Shown: positions 5,715 through 8,189 of the stretch, piece by piece
How the letters are laid out: each line of letters starts with the position of its first letter
Position numbering within the stretch: position 1 is the first letter of the stretch
From: Chloroflexales bacterium
GTDB taxonomy: Bacteria; Chloroflexota; Chloroflexia; Chloroflexales; Chloroflexaceae
Direction: 5' to 3'
Length of the DNA stretch: 8,189 bases
NCBI GenBank assembly: GCA_013336035.1
Contig: JAAXUL010000319.1
Coordinates: forward strand, 1-8,189
Position numbers and translations under genes: made by a program
Notes under the pieces: model-generated
Told to the model about the DNA's origin: nothing
The model's input: the letters and a program-made list of their open reading frames with translations, nothing else
The model's database searches: none

Positions 5715-5925
5715 ATCTTGGCAGACCTGTTTATAACGAGCGGCTCGAGCACCAGTTCACTAAGGTTGTGATGCAGCAGCCTGCCGACAAGTCCGACGTA
5801 TACTCGACTACGTCCGGCAAATGCGCGACGAGACATCCCCCGATCAGTATGACTTTGATGCGGCGAAGGCAACAGTGATAGTTGAACGAAGGCTGTAACT
5901 CTCTGGCATCTAATACCAACTGGAT

Positions 5926-5954
5926 TTGAGGGACCGACAAAGCCGTGGTATCCT
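5926..5954 (+). promoter_or_regulatory. Possible promoter of the IS630 transposase
   Basis: TTGAGG (5926-5931), 17 bases, TATCCT (5949-5954), 4 of 6 matches in each hexamer. The -10 hexamer is the same as that of the antirepressor operon promoter. It lies about 40 bases upstream of the transposase ATG. The IS left end should lie in this area, but its terminal repeat cannot be confirmed because the right end of the IS is missing. Confidence 0.35.
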
Positions 5955-5995
5955 GTCCCTGGGGCAGCGTAAGGCACGAGCTAGGGAGAGCGTGG

Positions 5996-6543
5996 ATGTA
6001 TCAGGCGATGCCGGTGATTGCCGAAACCGCGGAGGAACTGCGGGCCTTGATGAAGCAGGAGCGGGACCCCAAAAACCAGCAACGGCTCCACGCCCTGTAT
6101 CTGGTCGCCAGCGGGCAGGCTCGGACCCGCACCGCCCTGGCGACCCTGCTCGGGGTGCACCGCGAGACGATTGGGACCTGGCTGACCCTGTATACGGAGG
6201 GCGGGCGCGAACGTCTGCTGGACCGCTACGTGCCACCTGGGAAAACCTGCTGCGTCCCCCCGGACGTGCTCGTGGCCTTGCAGCAGCGCTTGGCGCAGCC
6301 GGAGGGCTTTGCCTCCTACGGCGAGATCCAGACCTGGTTGGCCGAGCGCCATAGAGTGCAGATGCAGTATGCCGCCCTCCATAAGCTGGTCGCCTATAAA
6401 CTGAAGGCCCGTCCCAAAGTGGTGCGCCCGCGCCATATAAAAAAAGCCTGACGCCGAGACGACCTTCAAAGCCAGCGTGATCGAGCAGATCCGCGCTGTG
6501 GTGCCGCCCGATTGCCCCCTTCCCGTCGAGATCCACTGCGAGG
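5996..6543 (+). pseudogene. IS630-family transposase, frameshifted and truncated before the DDE centre
   Basis: N-terminal half of an IS630/Tc1-type transposase. The first frame runs 5996-6451 (151 aa, AGGGAG 7 bases before the ATG) with the homeodomain-like HTH RTRTALATLLGVHRETIGTW and a second HTH region ending in KLKARPKVVRPRHIKKA. At a run of seven A (6439-6445) the coding signal passes to the +1 frame: KPDAETTFKASVIEQIRAVV then PPDCPLPVEIHCE. Family members often split the transposase at such an A run, so this may be a programmed frameshift or simply a one-base indel. Similarity ends at about 6543, where the first catalytic Asp (the DE of a CEDE-like motif) should come. Sequence belonging to a leftward gene follows. 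The element therefore lacks its whole catalytic domain and right end and cannot be active. Confidence 0.87.
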
Positions 6544-6773
6544 CCGGCGGCGGCCTCCAGCTCCAGCCTGATGCTGGCGGCCGACAGCAGCTCGCCCACG
6601 TCCACCAGGTGCAGCAGGCGGGTCAGCCGCTCGTGGGCCTGACGCTCGTCGCGCCGGATGAGCTGGGCTGCCAGGTGTAGGGCCTCGCGGGCGAGCGCCT
6701 GGTCGTCGCCGAGGTGGCGCGCGATGCGCTCGACGGCGGCGGCCGTCTCGTTGTGCTCGGGGTAGGTGCTCAT
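6544..6773 (-). pseudogene. Truncated helical protein, unknown function, cut by the IS630 fragment
   Basis: Leftward gene start with strong GC3 coding bias. It gives about 76 residues before the IS junction: MSTYPEHNETAAAVERIARH, LGDDQALAREALHLAAQLIR, RDERQAHERLTRLLHLVDVG and ELLSAASIRLELEAAA. It is predicted to be almost wholly alpha-helical, rich in Ala, Glu and Arg, with no signal peptide and no motif I recognise. AGGGG lies about 6 bases before the ATG. From about 6543 the frame continues without a stop through antisense IS630 sequence to 5910, which would give a 287-aa chimera; that part is certainly not native. It is the last member of a leftward cluster with the XRE-like gene (stop at 6885) and the small genes before it. 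The native 3' end is absent from the window. Confidence 0.65.
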
Positions 6774-6798
6774 AGCCGGCCCCTGGCGCGCTGGTGAC

Positions 6799-6827
6799 AG
6801 CGCTCTCGCGGCAGAGCAGCGCTCTCG
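6799..6827. repeat. Direct repeat AGCGCTCTCG, two copies 19 bp apart
   Basis: Exact 10-bp copies at 6799-6808 and 6818-6827, each starting with the palindrome AGCGCT, in the 111-bp gap between the XRE-like gene and the truncated gene downstream. Possible regulator site; may be chance. Confidence 0.35.
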
Positions 6828-6884
6828 TCGTCCGCAGCGACTTCCCGCCGCGGCACAGCGTGAGCCACCGCCGCCCGGCGCGGA

Positions 6885-7148
6885 TCACCGCTCTTCCTCG
6901 ATAATCAGCTTGCGGTACGCCTCCTGGGGGGTAATCTGGGCTCGGCGGGCGAAGGCATTCGCCAGCTTCCACGCCGTCTTGGCCTGCATACCGCCCTTGC
7001 GATGGGGGTGCTGGGATGGGTTGCGCAGCGCGTGGATCGTGGACTGGGAGAGGTCAGCCTCGCGGGCGAGCTCCGCCAGGGAGATCTCAGCCTGTGCAAT
7101 GGTGTCGGTGAAAGTTGGCGCAAGTCTGATCATTTTGTCTTTGCCCAT
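6885..7148 (-). CDS. Small XRE-like helix-turn-helix protein
   Basis: An 87-aa cytoplasmic DNA-binding protein. After a short N-terminal strand region (MIRLAPTFTDTIAQAE) comes an HTH of the XRE/lambda-repressor type: ISLAELAREADLSQSTIHAL, with recognition helix SQSTIHALRNP. A basic loop QHPHRKGGMQ follows, then TAWKLANAFARRAQITPQEA and YRKLIIEEER. The ATG at 7148 has a near-perfect GGAGGAG 2 bases upstream. It has its own consensus promoter (7216-7245) and phased repeats in the leader, a layout that suggests autoregulation. Neighbours upstream are a small frameshifted gene and a small conserved protein; downstream lies the truncated helical gene. It may regulate this little cluster; targets are unknown. 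Confidence 0.85.
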   Translation of the reverse strand: MGKDKMIRLAPTFTDTIAQAEISLAELAREADLSQSTIHALRNPSQHPHRKGGMQAKTAWKLANAFARRAQITPQEAYRKLIIEEER

Positions 7149-7184
7149 AGCTCCTCCGGGCGGCGCAGGCAGCGGAGTTATTCA

Positions 7185-7229
7185 TAGAGGACTTCTTTGT
7201 AGATGATTGTAGAGGATTATAGAGCCTAT
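7185..7229. repeat. TAGANGATT-like repeats, three of them in 10-bp phase
   Basis: TAGATGATTG (7200-7209), TAGAGGATTA (7210-7219) and TAGAGCCTAT (7220-7229) follow each other at exactly 10 bp. TAGAGGACTT (7185-7194) lies 15 bp before the first. They cover the -10 and the transcription start of the XRE-like gene, as an operator for a protein binding one DNA face would. Confidence 0.5.
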
Positions 7230-7245
7230 AAGATAATGCTGTCAA
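7216..7245 (-). promoter_or_regulatory. Perfect-consensus promoter of the XRE-like gene
   Basis: On the minus strand TTGACA (7245-7240), 18 bases, TATAAT (7221-7216): 12 of 12 consensus matches in an AT-rich pocket. Transcription would start near 7209, about 60 bases before the ATG at 7148. The -35 starts 12 bases after the stop of the preceding gene. Confidence 0.8.
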
Positions 7246-7256
7246 CGGCGCGGCGC

Positions 7257-7494
7257 TCAGATAAGGCCGCGCAGCCCGGCCACCGCGGCGCGGCCTGCGT
7301 CGATGTCGGCGAGATCTGGTCGAGCACTGCCGCCAGGGCGCCGGCCTGGCCGTCGTTGGACAAGGGCAGCGCTGATCTGGTTGCATATCACGGCGAAGGC
7401 GGGGGTGCGGCCGTGCTGGCTCGCCTCGTCCTGGTCGATGGCGAAGGCGCGGAAGGTCGCGCGGATGTCGACGTCGGTGATCGAGTGGCTGCAT
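7257..7494 (-). pseudogene. Small gene (about 78 aa) carrying three apparent single-base indels
   Basis: Coding signal (high GC3) on the minus strand moves between frames. If the C at 7491 after the ATG is extra, the gene begins M-SHSITDVDIRATFRAFAIDQ, DEASQHGRTPAFAVICNQIS, AAL. One further extra base near 7362 moves it to SNDGQAGALAAVLDQI. One missing base near 7318 returns it to ADIDAGRAAVAGLRGLI and a TGA at 7257-7259. The length is 238 bases, one more than a multiple of three, as two insertions and one deletion predict. The first and last parts share a frame that is open throughout but has no good start codon. I do not recognise the family; it is mostly helical. True decay and sequencing error are both possible. 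Confidence 0.5.
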
Positions 7495-7570
7495 AGGAGT
7501 CTCGGTGGGCCGGCGCGGGCGGCGGGGCCACCAGCGCCGGCGCGGCTGCACAGGGGCGGGGCGCTGATCC

Positions 7571-7789
7571 TTACGATGTGGACTGTGCCAGGAGGGCCTG
7601 GCCCTGCTCGCGGACGCTGGCGCGGGCTGTCTGCCAGAGAGTGTCGAGGGCCTCGCGCAGCTCCTCGGGGCCGCGGATCTCGTCGCCCGGCTCGGCCTCC
7701 GCGGTGAGGCTGATCTCCAGGCGGGCCTCGCCGTACCTCGGGATGTCGAGGGTGCGGCCGTAGGTGACGGTGACGGAGGCGATACGCAT
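7571..7789 (-). CDS. Small conserved hypothetical protein (MRIASVTVTYGR type)
   Basis: A 72-aa protein. An N-terminal beta-rich part (RIASVTVTYGRTLDIPRYGE, ARLEISLTAEAEPGDE) is followed by a helix (GPEELREALDTLWQTARASV, REQGQALLAQSTS). The VTYGRxxxIxxYxxxRxExxLxA pattern recalls small proteins found in phages and mobile elements, of unknown function; this recollection is not verified. The ATG at 7789 has AAGGAGAG about 9 bases upstream. A GC-rich hairpin (7806-7831) ends just before that ribosome-binding site. It is the first intact gene of the leftward cluster, after the truncated ThiC frame. There are no membrane segments or catalytic motifs. Confidence 0.8.
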   Translation of the reverse strand: MRIASVTVTYGRTLDIPRYGEARLEISLTAEAEPGDEIRGPEELREALDTLWQTARASVREQGQALLAQSTS

Positions 7790-7805
7790 AGCTGGTGCTC
7801 TCCTT

Positions 7806-7831
7806 GGGGCGCCCCTCGGGCCGGGCGCCCC
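7806..7831. other. Strong GC hairpin between the ThiC fragment and the small conserved gene
   Basis: GGGGCGCCC (7806-7814) and GGGCGCCCC (7823-7831) form a perfect 9-bp stem with an 8-base loop. On the transcribed minus strand it begins 7 bases after the stop of the ThiC fragment and ends directly before the AAGGAG of the next gene. There is no T run, so it may be a U-less terminator or an RNA fold that controls the ribosome-binding site. Confidence 0.55.
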
Positions 7832-7838
7832 GGGCTAT

Positions 7839-8189
7839 CTAGCGGATGGGGAAGGGCGGCTCGCTGGTGGCGTGCGGGGGCGCGGTGCCGTTGCGGCGCG
7901 CGGCGGGATCTGGGAAGGGCGGCTCACTCTCGGCGGGCGCGGTGCCGTTGCGGTGCTCGGCGGGTGGCGGCGCCGGATCGGTGGCACGCTGCCGGCCATA
8001 GGCGGAACTGGGACCCGGCAGCCGTTCGGTGTCGCCACGTTCCTCGAGCCAGCGGCGGCGCAATGGCGCCAGGCCCAGCAACAGATCGATGTCGGCAGCG
8101 GGATCGGTATAGGGGCCGGAGGTGTCGTACACGGTGAGCGGCGGATTCTGTTCCGAGCCCAGACGGGTTGGCGTGTCTGCCTGCTCGAT
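7839..8189 (-). pseudogene. thiC: ThiC N-terminal (ThiC-associated) domain, truncated; 5' end outside the window
   Basis: ThiC makes the hydroxymethylpyrimidine phosphate of thiamin from aminoimidazole ribotide, using a radical-SAM iron-sulfur cluster. The 116 visible residues begin at the window edge. They read QNPPLTVYDTSGPYTDPAAD, IDLLLGLAPLRRRWLEERGD and TERLPGPSSAYGRQR (residues 14-68), matching the N-terminal ThiC-associated domain well. From residue 69 the protein becomes Pro-rich and repeated (RNGTAP and SEPPFP twice each) and ends at a TAG (7839-7841). The phosphate-binding barrel and the C-terminal CxxCxxxxC cluster motif are all missing, so the product cannot make the pyrimidine. 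A GTG at 8132 exists, but similarity starts upstream of it, so it is not the start. Probably the 5' remnant of thiC cut by rearrangement; a free-standing ThiC-associated domain is less likely. Confidence 0.8.
7849..7970. repeat. Two tandem imperfect units of about 60 bp in the ThiC tail
   Basis: GGGAAGGGCGGCTC occurs at 7849-7862 and 7912-7925. GGCGCGGTGCCGTTGCGG occurs at 7879-7896 and 7936-7953. Unit offsets are 63 and 57 bases, both multiples of three, so the coded motif RNGTAP...SEPPFP is repeated in frame. This is a recent-looking internal duplication of a linker. Confidence 0.8.

Larger units (their letters stand above)
5535..5910. other. Gene-free, AT-richer stretch after the recombinase
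   Basis: No gene is supported. One plus-strand frame after an in-frame stop (about 5763-5897) reads CRQVRRILDYVRQMRDETSP then DQYDFDAAKATVIVERRL and a stop. It has no start codon in frame and may be a degenerate 3' gene end. Two short symmetrical sites, a hairpin at 5674-5690 and an AT-rich palindrome at 5702-5714, are listed separately. Confidence 0.5.

Noticed and set aside
5763..5897. Possible 44-residue gene end containing RRILDYVRQMRDETSPDQYD
   Set aside because: It reads like protein, but it follows an in-frame stop and has no start codon or ribosome-binding site. At best it is a degenerate gene end.
7203..7496. Rightward frame of 97 codons over the small frameshifted gene
   Set aside because: Codon bias and protein-like sequence are on the opposite strand. 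The start sits inside the leftward promoter region.
1..8189. CRISPR array, tRNA or rRNA genes
   Set aside because: No regularly spaced 25-40 bp direct repeats, no cloverleaf and no rRNA-like sequence were seen. The palindrome array has short symmetric sites, not CRISPR repeats.

Overview
This is a GC-rich window (AT-rich only in a few non-coding pockets) that reads as an accessory, mobile-element-laden region. The high GC, strong third-position GC, the types of insertion sequence and the look of the small conserved proteins suggest a Chloroflexota bacterium (Chloroflexus/Roseiflexus/Kouleothrix-like). That assignment is inference; no rRNA or marker gene confirms it.

Left part (1-1785) is an IS graveyard. 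It holds an IS110-family DEDD transposase running off the left edge, a strongly base-paired stretch just after it that could be an IS-encoded RNA, an 89-bp segment bounded by 10-bp inverted repeats, a broken unidentified coding fragment with an in-frame stop, and the catalytic half of an IS4-type DDE transposase cut off just after its Y-(2)-R-(3)-E motif.

Centre (1786-5534) is the intact and most interesting part and looks like the core of an integrated plasmid- or phage-like element. A leftward gene for a protein with an excisionase/MerR-like helix-turn-helix faces a rightward two-gene operon: an antirepressor-like protein (P22_AR_N domain, coiled coil, ORF6C-like domain) translationally coupled to an XRE/Cro-type regulator. 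Between the two transcription units lie four copies of a palindrome, GGGCCAA-N-TTGGCCC, with centres 43, 43 and 52 bp apart. All four are on nearly the same DNA face, and two of them flank a TTGACA/extended -10 promoter for the operon. After a gene-poor stretch comes a tyrosine recombinase with a complete R-K-H-R-W-Y set. Upstream of it are a good promoter and, at its start point, a 7-7-7 inverted repeat shaped like a recombinase core site or operator.

Right part (5535-8189) is again decayed. After an AT-richer gene-free stretch there is an IS630-family transposase N-terminal half that changes frame at a run of seven A and is cut before its DDE catalytic centre. It is joined directly to the 3' side of a truncated leftward gene. 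That gene is the last of a leftward cluster: a small conserved protein, a roughly 78-aa gene carrying single-base frameshifts, a small XRE-like regulator with a perfect TTGACA/TATAAT promoter, and the truncated helical protein. At the right edge a leftward frame encodes the N-terminal ThiC-associated domain of the thiamin-pyrimidine synthase ThiC. It stops after a repeated Pro-rich tail, without the radical-SAM catalytic domain.

A working model (inference) is a mobile element whose recombinase is accompanied by an autoregulated antirepressor/repressor pair. It sits among IS insertions and next to host genes that the rearrangements have truncated.
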